A DNA stretch of 48,684 nucleotides from Emmonsiellopsis sp. PD_33 (lineage: Eukaryota; Ascomycota; Eurotiomycetes; Onygenales; Ajellomycetaceae), in NCBI GenBank assembly GCA_032988165.1, contig JANTQF010000263.1, positions 1 through 48,684 of the forward strand, written 5' to 3'. Shown piece by piece: positions 11,451-23,183 of the stretch. Numbering within the stretch: position 1 is the stretch's first letter; the number at the start of each line of letters is the position of its first letter. Below the pieces are notes generated by a model. That model was not told where the DNA came from. It made no database searches and saw only the letters and a program-made list of their open reading frames with translations. Both the position numbers and the translations under genes were made by a program.

Positions 11451-11467
11451 TACGGAGTACGGAGTAC
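11451..11467. repeat. Tandem TACGGAGTAC motif
   Basis: Two overlapping copies of ACGGAGTA (TACGGAGTACGGAGTAC). Single copies also occur at 8579-8586, 11326-11333, 12033-12040 and 32172-32179, all intergenic. Counted by eye, so others may exist. Confidence 0.6.
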
Positions 11468-12054
11468 ACAGTCAACAGGTCTCTGAGGAAGTTCGATACC
11501 AGTTTTAGTACGTAGCCAAGAGTCAGTGACAGAGAAACGGGCGTACGATCGACAACGATGCGAGCGCAAGGCAAATCATTTGTCTTTTGCCTCATGCATG
11601 GATTCGGCGACCACACTTGACCGCAAAACCCAAACTTCTGGGGGAACCGTCGCGGCTGGGCTTGGGACCCTTATCGGTGGTCACCGTCATTCTGACCGCA
11701 TGCTATGTTATCGACCTGGTCAATCTTCGTCTGTTCATCTGACATCAGTGACCTGTACAGAGTATGGACCCACCCAGATCTACCCCAGCCCCCAAAATTT
11801 AGTTTTAAGATCCAATTAGCTAGTTAGTTACGCGCTAAGAATAAGCTTTTTGTGCCTCACAATCCGCCCTAAGCTTAACCTTACCGCGCAGACTTCAAAG
11901 AGCGGGAAACGCAGGGGACACGGGCAAGAAAGTGGCAATGGTACTGTATTTAGACAAGATGAACTGATAGTATTCATTGATGGTTAGAATTATTAGTGCA
12001 ATCATAGCTCATCGTGAGATCTCGCAGTATGTACGGAGTATGTACTGTATCGTA

Positions 12055-12080
12055 CCCCCCCCCCCCCCCCCCCCCCCCCC
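12055..12080. repeat. C26 homopolymer
   Basis: Twenty-six consecutive C on the plus strand, about 65 bp downstream of the DUF2235 stop codon. The length is likely variable or approximate because such tracts are hard to sequence. Confidence 0.95.
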
Positions 12081-12143
12081 GCCACACTCTCCCAAACGGA
12101 CAACAATAGGAACAACATTGAAAACGTCTCAAATCCTGCAGCC

Positions 12144-13856
12144 TCAATACCCCCAGCTCCACGACTTGGCTCCATGCGACTCTGCCACCTGCGTTATCAA
12201 TTTCTGCTTCATGGTGCTCTGGATCTGCTCCTTCATTCGCTTCTTTGCTAACCAGCGTAAGCTCCAGTTCCATGGGAGAAGCATGCGGAGGAGCATCATA
12301 GGTAGCATCTTCAAGAGCAGAATGGGATCTTCCAACAGTGGTGGGGGATCGCCGCCGAGTCTAGGCATTTCTTGCAATACTCCGGATTTGTACAGTTGCA
12401 CAACGGAACAGTGGATTTTGGCGTCCGGCGGGATATCTCTGGTTGACCCGAAGTTTGGTGGCCAGTAGCGTGGAATCCATTCGCCATGTTCTAGTTCTAG
12501 GCGGGTGAATAGCGGGAGGATTTCTAAGATTTTCTTGGTTAGAGAGAAATGTTCATGTTTTAAGAGAAAAAAAGAAAGAAAGAAAGAAAGAAAGGAGAAG
12601 GCAAATATTATTTCGACATACCTAGAATCCACCACATCAGTGTCGCAAAGCGCGATACGCCACGATCAAACACAAGGAAATCGTGAGGTCGACGCTCTCT
12701 AAGGATTGATTCACGTGGAGTGTGCGACGGGTGACCGTGGGTTGGAACGTGAACCTTTGCATGTCCTGCTCGCATATGTCCTCTCGTTTTCATTGTGACT
12801 TCGTCAAAGGCGAGTGGGCCGGCCGGTTGATCCTCTAGCGCTCGGACTTGGTCGATCATCCATGCGAGTGGAATGTCGGATAGCAGATGTTTCCCAGGGC
12901 CTTCGTAATGGAATCCTCCGCCAACATCGCAGTGATTCCCTGCAAACCATACTTCGTGAATATCGGAATCCTTGTGCTCCTTCTCGAAGAGGAAGAGGGC
13001 GGGTTTGAATTTTAGTCTGCGCTCGTGGATGGAGACTGCGTGGCGGATGTGCAAGGCTGGAGGCTGTTTTGGTGTTAAAAATGGGACAGAAAGTAGCGCG
13101 GAAGGGGGGCGAGTGTGTTTTTACCGTTGCAATATACCGATATGACTGTCTTCGGAACGGAACGTCAAATTGGCCAACACTATTTACACAGTCGAATAGC
13201 CCGAGGAAGTACACCTTCACCTCGCGACGACAAAATGTGGTCTTGAAGTGTTCCAGATACCGTTCGTGCTCTTTCTCTTTCTCAGTCTTGTTCAACTTGC
13301 CCCTTTTGCGCTGAACTTCACTGAAGGACTGAAAAGCAAAGCGAATCATATCTTCATTACCCTGGGATAAAAGACCTATGACGTGGATCATCTCAGTCAG
13401 AAAGCGAGCAGTGTAAGCTCCACGGGAGAACCCGAAGATGTAAATTGCATCGCCTGGTGAGTAGAATCTCATCAAAAACTTGTATCCTGCGGATACATGG
13501 TATTCAAATGTCGTCCCAATGGCTTGATCTATAGCTGACCCGATACTGGCCATCACTCGACCTATATATGACGTTCCAGAGCCGCTAGAGCCTGCGTCAA
13601 AAGTTCCAATGCCGGCTGTAGGGCGGATCAGTAAAATAACTTCTCGCGATATTGCCAAAACGCATGATAAGTACTTACGCTGGTAGTAATGGAATTGATT
13701 CTTGTCGAAGCGATTCAACATATCATATATTTTAACAACATTGGTATCGGATTCGTTCGCCTGGAAGCTATTTCCTGTACCATCGAAACATAGTACAAGG
13801 CGCCGCGGTGTGGAACTGCGCTGCTCGCGGTTCATATGGTTCGTGTAGACCGGCAT
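12144..13856 (-). CDS. DUF2235 alpha/beta hydrolase (phospholipase-like)
   Basis: Four exons on the minus strand: 13679-13856, 13125-13615, 12622-13063 and 12144-12523, giving 496 aa. Introns are 63, 61 and 98 bp. The protein opens with RRLVLCFDGTGNS, diagnostic of DUF2235. Splicing restores YYQPGIGTF and TPPALHIRHAVSIHERR. The nucleophile elbow is GFSRGA at residues 121-126 (Ser123). An Asp in FDCVNSVG and a His in GNHCDVGGGF complete a plausible Ser-Asp-His triad. The family includes the catalytic domain of bacterial Tle1 phospholipases, and many fungal copies are uncharacterised (established). No signal peptide is seen. The C-terminal 130 residues contain a hydrophobic Met/Leu-rich patch near residues 430-455 that may contact membrane. 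It is divergent from the Ppo gene, with 1.3 kb between starts. Intron 1 has no in-frame stop; intron 3 contains an AAAG/CTTT microsatellite. Confidence 0.88.
12571..12594. repeat. AAAG microsatellite inside an intron
   Basis: About six repeats of AAAG on the plus strand, read as CTTT on the coding strand, within intron 3 (12524-12621) of the DUF2235 gene. It forms the polypyrimidine tract upstream of the branch site, so length changes could affect splicing. Confidence 0.75.
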
Positions 13857-15151
13857 GATGAGTCGTGTGTCAGAAAACGCCGATGAGTGACGGTTGAGTA
13901 GAAGTCATCACAAGTCAGAGAGTATAAGTATGCCAGTAGATCTGACGTAGGGAAGCTCGTCTCCTTGACTTGGGTGGCGAGGATCGCGACAGTTGGGGCT
14001 GGCGAGAACGGAGGTCCCTTTATCCAAAAGGCAAACGACGGAGCTGGTGACGATGGAAAAATGCTGCTATTGAAAGCTTCTTGAACCATTCTTCCAGTAA
14101 CATTTTGCTGGACAAAAAAGTCGTCATTTCTGGTGAACCTGCATGTGGCCCACCTGAAGTGTCTGCGATATTCGTTGATGGCGTACCCATTCACGCCTGC
14201 GTACAGATGAAGCTGCTAACAGAAGCTTTAAGCGAAGCTGAGGCGTTTCCCAATCAAATCGAACCCAGCTAGAACCAAGCATCCGTCTCTCCCAATGGCG
14301 GGGTAGGCAATGCTCCCCGCGCCGGAACTCGGGGTCGTGTCAGCCAGCCTACGGCCGATGGATTTCAATCTGGCCCGAGAGCTAGTTGTGGCCTGCAGAA
14401 CTGCGGTTATCGCAGCCTCTCTCAGTATGTCACGAATTGCAACTGCGTCTCGTCGATTCGATTCCGAACCCTGGAGTATTCCACGATCAAATGCCCCAAA
14501 ATTTGGATTTTCAGAATTCTATGCAGGCTGGTGGTGACCGCCAATACATCGGGCCTTGTATCATGCAGGATCAAGGCGAAAATCTCATAGCTCGGGCGTC
14601 GATGTGCATTAATGACACCGGGAGAGAATGCCCTTGTGGCCAATTACTTCGATGGTTAGCAGATAAACCCCGAATGAAGCAGAGCTCTCTTTCACCAAGC
14701 GTCTCTGGCTGACTGAACATCTAGATGGCTTAACTGACTTTCCACAAACGCAACCATCAAAACCTGCCACATCAAATAACGGGTTTTGAACCGGGCGACT
14801 GAATAATGTGTAGCCGCATTTCCAATTTGTAGGTATGGGGGTCTCGAAGATCCAACCACCGATCTTCCCACATACACAAGTGCTGGAAGCAGATCAAGTC
14901 AGCTGCATGCCCCATATTAGCCCAGTGGCGCCTTTTTGCTTCTTTTTCCGAATGTAAGAATGAGCTATTCCAAGCTTGCTCTCGGATGCTCTCAGAAATA
15001 ATAAAGCTAGGACACGCCTCAGGATTTGTCTGGAAGTTGCCAAAAGGGCTTTTTCTTCTTCATTGTAAACTCTCCAGTGTACCCAACCGTCCTGGCACTG
15101 GGAACCCTGCGGAGCCTTTTCGTTGACAGAGCTCCCGTCCGCTCCTCCGCC
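13857..15151. other. Divergent promoter region, DUF2235 and Ppo genes
   Basis: A 1.3-kb stretch between two gene starts. The longest ORFs lack protein-like composition. A leader-like T/C-rich stretch (about 15045-15150) precedes the Ppo start. The frame upstream of the Ppo ATG has only a TTG at 15026, not used here. Confidence 0.5.
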
Positions 15152-18100
15152 ATGGACACCACGACCTATGCGGCAGCGGCTGCCACCCTGGCAGCGGTTA
15201 GCTTTACGGTATACCGATATGGTCACCACCTCCGCAAGCGGAATTCCGAGGACGGAAACGAGCTTTCAGTGAAAAAGAAGGATCAGGATACAGGAATCGA
15301 CAATGCTTCCCTCATCTTGTCCGTCATAAAACATCACCCGAAGAATATGGACCTCAAGAGAATTAGCGACGTCATTAAGTTTGTAAAGGACACCGTGAAA
15401 GGGAAACCCATGAATGATAGGCTGTTGGCAGTATGTAAAATCGGGTCAGAGAGTATATTGCTGAATTTGAGCTAATTGAGAAATAATAGATCGAAAATAT
15501 CATTGCCATGGTCGGAGCATTGCCACAAGGGAACAAACACCGGACCAAACTCACCAACATCCTCGTTACCAAGTTGTGGGATAGTCTGGAGCACCCACCT
15601 ACCACCTTTCAAGGACCACAATATTATTATCGCACCCCTGACGGAAGCTACAACGTGGGTACCCCCCAACAACCCCCCTCTCATATGCAGCAGTGCACTG
15701 ACAGTGCTACCAGAATGTTCATTTCCCCAACCTCGGAAAGGCAGGAATGCCATATGCGAGGTCAATCTCCAGTGACCATAGACTGCCAGGTGTCAAGCCA
15801 GATCCCGGGTTACTTTTCGACCGTGAGTAGAAAATCCCTGTTGGCCGGAGGAACGATTCACTGACATTTAAGAATAGTTCTAATGAAGCGCGAGGATGGC
15901 GCATTTGCAAAGAACGAAGGAGGCATCTCGTCCATGTTGTTCTATCATGCAACGCTCATCATTCACGGTTAGTGACGTCGTCTTTTTAGAACACCGCGGA
16001 ATATTCTTCCGCATGGGCGGTAGCTGACGATGAAAACCAGATATCTTCCGAACGGACCGAAAAGACATGAACATTAACAACAACTCTTCCTACCTGGATC
16101 TTTCCCCGCTGTACGGATCTAGCCGTGAAGACCAGGAGAAAGTCAGACTTATGTCCAAGGGTATGTTGAAGCCTGATACATTCCACGACGAACGCTTGAT
16201 CGGCCAGCCACCTGGAGCCAACGTCCTACTCGTCCTGTACAACCGGTTCCACAACTATGTTGCCGAGACCCTGCTTCTAATCAACGAGGGTGGACGCTTC
16301 ACCCTCAGGGGCGATGACGAGGCAGCGCATGCCCAATTGGATGAAGATTTGTTCCAGACAGCTAGATTGTATTTATCTCCCGTTGGGTAGCCCGAGACAA
16401 ACGTTTGCTGATAGGTTAATAGGATCGTTGGTGGACTCTACATCAACATAAGTCTCCACGACTATCTTCGAGCCATCACCAACACCCACCACTCCGACAG
16501 CACCTGGACCCTAGACCCACGAGTGGACATCCCCGATTCACTGGCCAAATCCGGTCCCGAACGAGGCATTGGTAACCAAGTCACATCCGAATTTAACCTC
16601 TTGTACCGATTCCATGCCACTATCTCACAGCGGGACGAAAAATGGCTCGACGATTTCTTTGGAGAAATCTTCGCAAGCACCGGCAAACCGATTGACGAAC
16701 TGACCCTTCGGGATGGTATGGCAGCTATTGGTCGTTTCGAGGCAATGATCCCCAAGGACCCCAGCCAGCGTAACTTTGGCGGTATCAAGAGAGGGGAAAA
16801 TGGCAAGTTCAATGATGAGGATCTTGTGAAAATTCTGAAGGAGAGCATCGAGGATCCTGCCGGTAAGTTGAAGAAGCAGACTAAAAAATGATCCTGGCGA
16901 CTGTTCCATAACCTAACACCGTACAGGTTCATTCGGTGCCCGGAATACACCAAAGGCCCTCCGAGTCGTTGAAATTCTAGGTATTCACCAAGCTCGTAAA
17001 TGGTAATATGGCCCCTATCAATTCCATTATGACCGTCAACTTCTAACACCACCCGGGCCTTAGGAGAACCTCATCTCTCAACGAATTCCGAAAGTTCTTC
17101 AAACTGAAGCCCCATGAAACATTTGAAGACGTCAATCCGGATCCCGAAGTTGCTGACCGTCTCCGAAACCTCTATGGACATCCCGACAACATCGAAGCAT
17201 ATCCCGGACTATACGTTGAAGATGCAAAACCAAGAATGGACCCAGGGTCTGGTGTCTGCACCCCTTATACAGTTGGCAGAGCCGTGCTTTCCGATGCTAT
17301 CACTTTAGTCCGCTCGGATAGGTTCAATACCACTGTAAGGAAAATTTTCTCGTTGTATTGATTTTATCGCCCCCTGCTAATGGTCATCATAGGATTTCAA
17401 CGTTGCCACATTGACCAACTGGGGAATGGCGGAATGCCAACAAGATTTCGGAACGTAAGGCTGTCATTTCAAGGAATATATCATATTGCATCCACTAACC
17501 AGACCGCCAGACTCGGAGGTTCCATGTTCTACAAGCTCATTCAGCGCGGTCTGCCAGGATGGTTCCCATACAACTCCCTTTCTGTCATGCAGCCCATGTA
17601 TGTTCCTGATATGAATCGAGAAATCGCCACGGAGATCGGTACCATCGGACTATACACTGAGGCGGCTCCAAAGAAGCCAGCCCGCCGCATGATCCTGGTC
17701 AAGCAGTCCGAGATCCGCAAAATGTTAACTGACCCCAAGAAGTTCCCCGTTCCCTTTGGGAAGCCTTACGACGAAAACTTCCTGCCCGAGAAAGACTTCA
17801 GCCATTTCATGCTTGCTGGTGATGCCCCTCGCAATAGAGATCAGCGCAATTTGTACGGCGGTTTGCTCTACGGTTCTGGCGAGCTCAAGGGCCTGCTTGC
17901 CAAATTCATCCAGGACCAGACAGACAAATTCTTGACTGGCAGCATGTACCCAATTGGTAGAGGAACATATCATGTCGATATCCTTAAAGAGTGAGCCAAT
18001 TTTGCCCCATCGCAATGCAAATTTTCCAGGTGCGCGCAACCACGTGCTAACGATACCATAGTGTGGCCATTCCCGTCATGACACGATTCATGGGTGACCT

Positions 18101-19259
18101 CTTCCAATTCGACCTGAAGACCGAAGAGAACCCATCTGGAACGTACGACATCGACACCCTATATGGTGACTTGCTCAATATCCGAGTCTGGGGTTTCGGT
18201 AACGATGACCCAGCTAAAGCTTGGAACCGCCGGCGTGACGCCCAGGCCTCCGCAAGGAGACTCATGGCCTCAACAGAGTCCTATATCAAGAAGGCTACCA
18301 ACTCCGGTCGTATTCATAATTTTCTGGACGTCGTGACCAACGGACTTACTTCCAACGGCACCAACCGTACCTTGCGCATGTTTGGCCGTGACTGTCTTAT
18401 CGAGCTTCTAGCGAACGGAAAATCTGTCGAGGAAGTTGCTGGTCTAATGGTTTTCACGGCTCTTGGTGGCATTGGTGCCGCAATTAGCACAGTGAGTGTG
18501 ATTCCGAGAACATCGCCGATATAACTAGAGGATATCTGATTGTATGCCCGTAATCTAGCTCGCAGAAGTTTTGGAATTCATGATTGCGGTTCCTGAGAAC
18601 GAGGAGCACCTCGACACATTCCGCACTCTAACTCAGGAAAGCACCGACAGGGCGGATAACGACCTTCGACGACTTGTTCTTGAAATGCAGCGTCTGACCG
18701 CAGGCCATGTCACGATGCGTGTTGCTACCGAGCATGGAAAATTCGGTGACCAGAGCTACCAGCCCGGTGACCAGATTATAGCGTATTTCGTTCGTCTCCC
18801 CCCTGCAGACTCTGCTCCTCTATCACGGTGGCCTAGAGATATATATGCTAACCTTTGAATAGGCCGCCGCATGCAAGGACCCTGAAGTATACCCAGACCC
18901 ATTAACAATAAAACTCGACCGCCCGCTCGAAAGCTACATCGCGTTTAGCGATGGACCACACCAGTGCTTTGGCCGGGAACTGGCGCTGACCTATCTAGTC
19001 AACTTCCTGAAGCGCGTGGCTGTGCTCAAGAATATTCGCCCGGCGTTGGGAGAGATGGGAACCCTCAAGAGATTCGTCCGCAATGGCATCCCATACTACC
19101 TCACTGAGGATTGGGCTAATTTTACCGGATATGCGTCAAGTAAGTGTACATCCTAGCCGAGACTGGGTCGTTTTGCATTGAAGCCTTACTAACTGGTGAA
19201 TTTTCGTTAATTCAGCATGGCAACTTCAATTTGACGACCCCGATTTCGTAGTGTCTTAG
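15152..19259 (+). CDS. ppo: Ppo-type fatty-acid dioxygenase/P450 fusion (psi-factor oxygenase family)
   Basis: Fourteen exons: 15152-15430, 15490-15654, 15714-15822, 15878-15967, 16041-16368, 16423-16862, 16927-17002, 17064-17334, 17393-17454, 17511-17990, 18062-18491, 18559-18789, 18863-19139, 19216-19259; 1093 aa, close to the family length. The N-terminal half is an animal-type heme peroxidase (dioxygenase): distal His214 in IIHDIF, catalytic Tyr385 and proximal His388 in YRFH. The C-terminal half is a P450: ExxR at 952-955 and the heme-thiolate Cys1022 in GPHQCFG. Ppo enzymes oxygenate linoleic acid to 8- or 10-hydroperoxides, and some isomerise these to diols; the oxylipins balance sexual and asexual sporulation (established). 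In the I-helix before the last P450 exons, the sequence reads GIGAAISTLAEV where, from memory, diol synthases carry ANQxQ. The isomerase Asn and Gln therefore seem absent. Intron 12 uses a weak GTTCGT donor. Ppo family is certain; the subclass is not. Confidence 0.95.
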
Positions 19260-19812
19260 GGGATTTTTAGGATATTTGACCCGCCGAACCCCAAGTATCT
19301 GTTCGGCGTACTCTGTAGTGGGAGACGTTTAATGACAATGATTCGGGTTGTTAACGAATAAGGCAGCGGTGGTCTGTTATCGGAAAGGAACAATAGGTGC
19401 ATTCGTTTGATATTTTCTTTGATTAATACCATAGTTTTCATATCTTGAGCCGCTGTAATTTGAGTTCCACTTGCTTTTACTCCCTTTCAATCCAGTTCCT
19501 AGCCTAGCGTAAACTTCGTGAAAGTCTCGTAAAAGCGACGCTACTTCTGTGGGAACTTATAAGCTTAGGTGACTCTTAGCAAAGGATTCTGTTCGTCGTC
19601 CTGTGCAGAACAGGGGCAGTCACGGTCGCCTGGACGAAACTGGTTCCCGTCGCTCCGTGCCATCGTCGGGGACGCGATGGGTGACAATGCATATATCGCC
19701 GTCCCGCGTAGAACAAGATCATTTCATTTGTGGGAATCCGCGGTTGTTTGTCTGATGGAAGACACATGACGTAGAAGACATATGTCGATTGCTCGAGGGA
19801 GTAGTACAAGCT
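19260..19812. other. Convergent 3' flanks
   Basis: Between the Ppo stop and the stop of the small minus-strand gene. I see nothing gene-like here. Confidence 0.5.
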
Positions 19813-20383
19813 TCATCTCATATCCAGCCCTTCAAGAGCACGATCCAACTCTTCACCATCGCTATTGGAGCCGACATCATTGGTAGATTCCTTATCCTTC
19901 TGCGTAGCCGGCGGCTGGTCGGTTGAGGACTTGGAATGCGATTCGGCCTTATGTTTGACGGTCTTGATGGGTAGGAATAGTGGGATTCCATCATTTCGAG
20001 CCGCTTCACGCTTCTTTATGGAGTCTTCCCACTCCTTTATCAGGGCTTCATTATCAGCCTGTACTTTCTTCATGTGTTTCTCAAGAGCTTCGCATGATGC
20101 GAGGATTTCGTCGGGGTGGGCGGCATGGCCTCCTGCGGAAACGACATAGCGGGCCTTCCCTGAACCGGATGGGTCCACTGTGACTGAGGGGGGAAGGGTA
20201 GAGGGCATGGATTTATATGTATACGGGAGCGTCGTCGCCGTAGGGAGGGATATAAATGGCGAGACAGCCAAGGGGATTTGGGCGAGGAGGGGATGCGGTT
20301 CTGGCGTGTTTGATTAGTAAACGGGGACCTGACAGCATACATAATGGATGGCAGGCTGTTTACATACTGTATGAATCGTACAT
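19813..20383 (-). CDS. Small protein of unknown function with a predicted helical/coiled-coil centre
   Basis: Two exons: a 16-nt first exon (20368-20383, coding MYDSY plus one base) and 19813-20300, with an intron at 20301-20367 (donor GTATGT, acceptor GCCAG). The product is 167 aa. The frame of exon 2 is open upstream but has no ATG until this spliced start, which supports the model. The sequence has a Pro/Thr-rich N-terminal third (PFISLPTATTLPY), a GGHAAHPDEILASCEALE segment leading into a charged helix of about 40 residues (roughly 73-113) that could form a coiled coil, then a Lys/Ser-rich acidic tail. No enzyme motif or signal peptide is visible. I do not recognise the family. It is divergent from the calcineurin gene. 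Confidence 0.7.
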
Positions 20384-21273
20384 GGCGTAGAGGGATCAAT
20401 ATCAAAGTAGGTATATAGTGGGAGAGGGGTTGAGAGGAGGCGTGCGAAGAATGCGCACCAGAGCCCGTCGTACGCCAAGAAACCCGCAGGACACAGACAA
20501 AGTGCAGCGAGGGAGACAGCGACAGGATCTCAACAGCAGCAGGCCGGGTGAATCAAGCGCCCACACAGAATCTGGCGTGGTGGGAGTGGTGGTTGTGCTA
20601 TTTATCTAGACCATGGAGTGAGGTTGACGTTGGGTGCGGTCCCTTGGCGGGCAAAAGAGCCGCAATCGAGGGGCTCTGTCAGCAAGCCATAGTTAGACCA
20701 GAACCCATCGTCCACCGCCAACCTCCCCCACAACATCCCTATCGCCATCCCGTCCGCTACCACTCGCGCTCCCAATTCCCTGTCGCCGTGCTTGCGTACT
20801 CCGCCTGGGACTGCTGCCGTGTCGCCTCAGTCTGTGCTTCTGTTCGTGGTGGGTGCCCCTCCGCCGTTCAGCCCCAGTCGGCTTCTTCCAAGCCTATTTA
20901 TTGACTGCATCCCGTCCTCGAACCAGCCCTAGGTCTAGTGGGCATATCAGCTCGACCTGTGTTTCCATTATTGCTGTGAAATTTTCCACCTGCGCTCAGC
21001 TCCGTCCTACGCCCTGTTTTTCGTCGGAGCGATTCCACTTTATGATACCCGGGAGCTGGACTCGATCTTCCCCTCTTACCAACTCTTGTTGACGGCTTTG
21101 CGAATTGCGATTGGACCGGACGCTTTGTTTGCTCTCGCTGACTGAGCCGATATTTTCCCCTCCTGATCGCGTGGGCTGTCATCCCCCGCCCCTCCCTTGT
21201 CCCGAAACCGTCTACCCACCTCCGTTCACCGTATACCCAGGTATATCCCCGTGAGGGAAGCAGGCCAGCAAAC
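20384..21273. other. Divergent promoter and calcineurin 5' leader
   Basis: Pyrimidine-rich plus-strand leader ahead of the calcineurin start. A 16-codon upstream ORF runs from 21042 to 21092 and ends 181 nt before the main ATG; no other ATG lies between 21092 and 21274. Nothing else gene-like was seen. Confidence 0.5.
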
Positions 21274-23183
21274 ATGGCAGGTCAACTAGAGCGGGCGATA
21301 CATGATAAGAGGCCCGTCCCCGAAATTGATTTCACTCTCCATACTATGGAGGACGGGACTCAAGTTTCCACGCAGGAACGGGTTTGCAAAGGTGATTCCA
21401 TCATGTCTCGGGATTGTTAGCGGTAGATTCTGGAGGCTGATTATTTTCGATAGAGGTGCAAGCGCCCGCCTTCCAACTTCCAACAAACGAGCAGTTCTGG
21501 TCTCCCGAGGATCCATCGAAACCCAACTTGCAGTTTCTCAAGCAGCATTTCTACCGTGAGGGCCGCCTTACCGAAGAACAAGCGTTATGGATTATACACA
21601 CCGGAACCCAATTGCTCCGCGCGGAGCCCAATCTTCTGGAGATGGATGCGCCTATCACCGTCTGCGGTGACGTTCACGGCCAATATTACGATCTAATGAA
21701 GCTGTTCGAAGTTGGTGGCGACCCTGCGGAGACGCGATATCTCTTCCTCGGTGATTACGTTGACAGAGGGTATTTCAGTATCGAGGTATTTACCTGCACC
21801 TGCAGCTGTGCTAGACTGTGTTTGCGTTTGCCGCTAATTCATGTGCCAGTGCGTTCTATACCTTTGGGCTTTGAAAATATGGTATCCGAATTCACTATGG
21901 CTGTTGCGCGGAAATCATGAGTGTCGCCATCTTACAGACTACTTCACGTTCAAGCTCGAGTGTAAGCACAAATATTCGGAGAAGATCTACGATGCTTGCA
22001 CAGAATCCTTCTGTGCTTTGCCCTTGGCTGCCATCATGAACAAGCAATTCCTCTGTATCCATGGCGGCCTCAGCCCCGAGCTCCACACGCTCGAGGATTT
22101 GAAATCTGTAAGCACGAGTCCCAGAATGCCCACCTGTCTTAGTGCAGGCCTAACTATATATAGATCGATCGTTTCAAGGAGCCCCCTACTCAAGGACTAA
22201 TGTGCGATATCCTTTGGGCTGATCCGTTGGAAGATTTCGGTCAAGAGAAGACGGGAGAGTTTTTCGTGCACAATAATGTCCGAGGGTGCTCCTATTTTTT
22301 CTCCTTCCCAGCCACTTGTGCGTTCCTGGAGAAGAATAATTTGCTTTCCGTCATCCGAGCCCACGAAGCTCAGGATGCTGGTTACAGAATGTATCGAAAG
22401 ACAAAGACGACCGGTTTCCCTAGCGTTATGACGATATTCAGTGCGCCAAACTACCTTGATGTTTACAACAACAAGGCTGCGGTGCTGAAATACGAGAACA
22501 ACGTCATGAATATCAGACAATTCAACTGCACGCCACATCCTTATTGGTTGCCCAATTTCATGGATGTCTTCACATGGTCTCTTCCCTTTGTCGGCGAAAA
22601 GATTACTGATATGCTCATCGCCATACTGAATACCTGTTCTAAGGAAGAACTCGAAGAAGAGACATCCTCATCAGTATCCTCTGGACCCGCGTCACCTCCT
22701 CTTCCGATGGACACTGACAGCACTGAATTCAAGAGGCGCGCTATCAAGAACAAGATTCTGGCTATCGGCCGTCTCTCTCGGGTCTTCCAGGTGTTACGTG
22801 AGGAATCCGAGAGAGTAACCGAACTCAAGACTGCCTCTGGTGGCCGTCTTCCAGCGGGCACGCTTATGCTGGGCGCGGAAGGAATCAAGCAAGCAATCCA
22901 TAACTTCGAAGACGCCCGCAAGGTCGATTTGCAGAACGAACGCCTACCCCCAACACATGAGGAGGTATACCAGCGGAGCGAGGAGGAGCGGAAAAAGGCT
23001 TTGGAACGAGCTGCCCAGGAGGCAGAGAATGATACAGGGCTTACTAATATGGCGCGGAGGATTAGCATGTGAGTCTATCTCTTCTTTACTTCAAAAAGAG
23101 TTACCACTAACGCCTCCGAAAGGTCATCCGGCTCAGGCAGACCCCGCAAATATAAGCCGGAACAGCAGCAACAGCAGCAGTAG
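21274..23183 (+). CDS. cnaA: Calcineurin A, catalytic subunit of protein phosphatase 2B
   Basis: Five exons: 21274-21391, 21454-21785, 21850-22107, 22164-23068 and 23123-23183, giving 557 aa. All PPP-phosphatase metal-site motifs are intact: GDVHGQ (111-116), GDYVDRG (139-145), GNHE (171-174), then HGGLSPEL and SAPNYLDVYNN. The calcineurin-B-binding helix (VGEKITDMLIAILN) is followed by a serine-proline-rich linker (SSSVSSGPASPPLP), described for filamentous-fungal calcineurins, and by the calmodulin-binding segment KNKILAIGRLSRVFQVLR. The ERLPPTHEE region fits the autoinhibitory end. It dephosphorylates targets such as Crz1 in response to calcium, controlling stress survival and hyphal growth (established). 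The last short exon encodes SSGSGRPRKYKPE plus six glutamines. The start gives the canonical pre-domain with RVCKEVQAP across the first junction. Confidence 0.97.

Larger units (their letters stand above)
9922..12143. other. 2.2-kb intergenic region
   Basis: Upstream of the peroxidase gene and downstream of the DUF2235 gene. No ORF here resembles a known protein. It holds ACGGAGTA motifs at 11326-11333, a tandem pair at 11452-11466, and one at 12033-12040, and a C26 homopolymer at 12055-12080. The TAG-rich stretch around 11815-11830 (AATTAGCTAGTTAGTTA) is notable but unexplained. Confidence 0.5.

Noticed and set aside
14440..14480. tRNA-like B box (GATTCGATTCCGAACC)
   Set aside because: No matching A box or cloverleaf could be drawn around it.
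15026..15151. N-terminal extension of the Ppo protein
   Set aside because: The upstream frame has only a TTG; the first ATG is at 15152.
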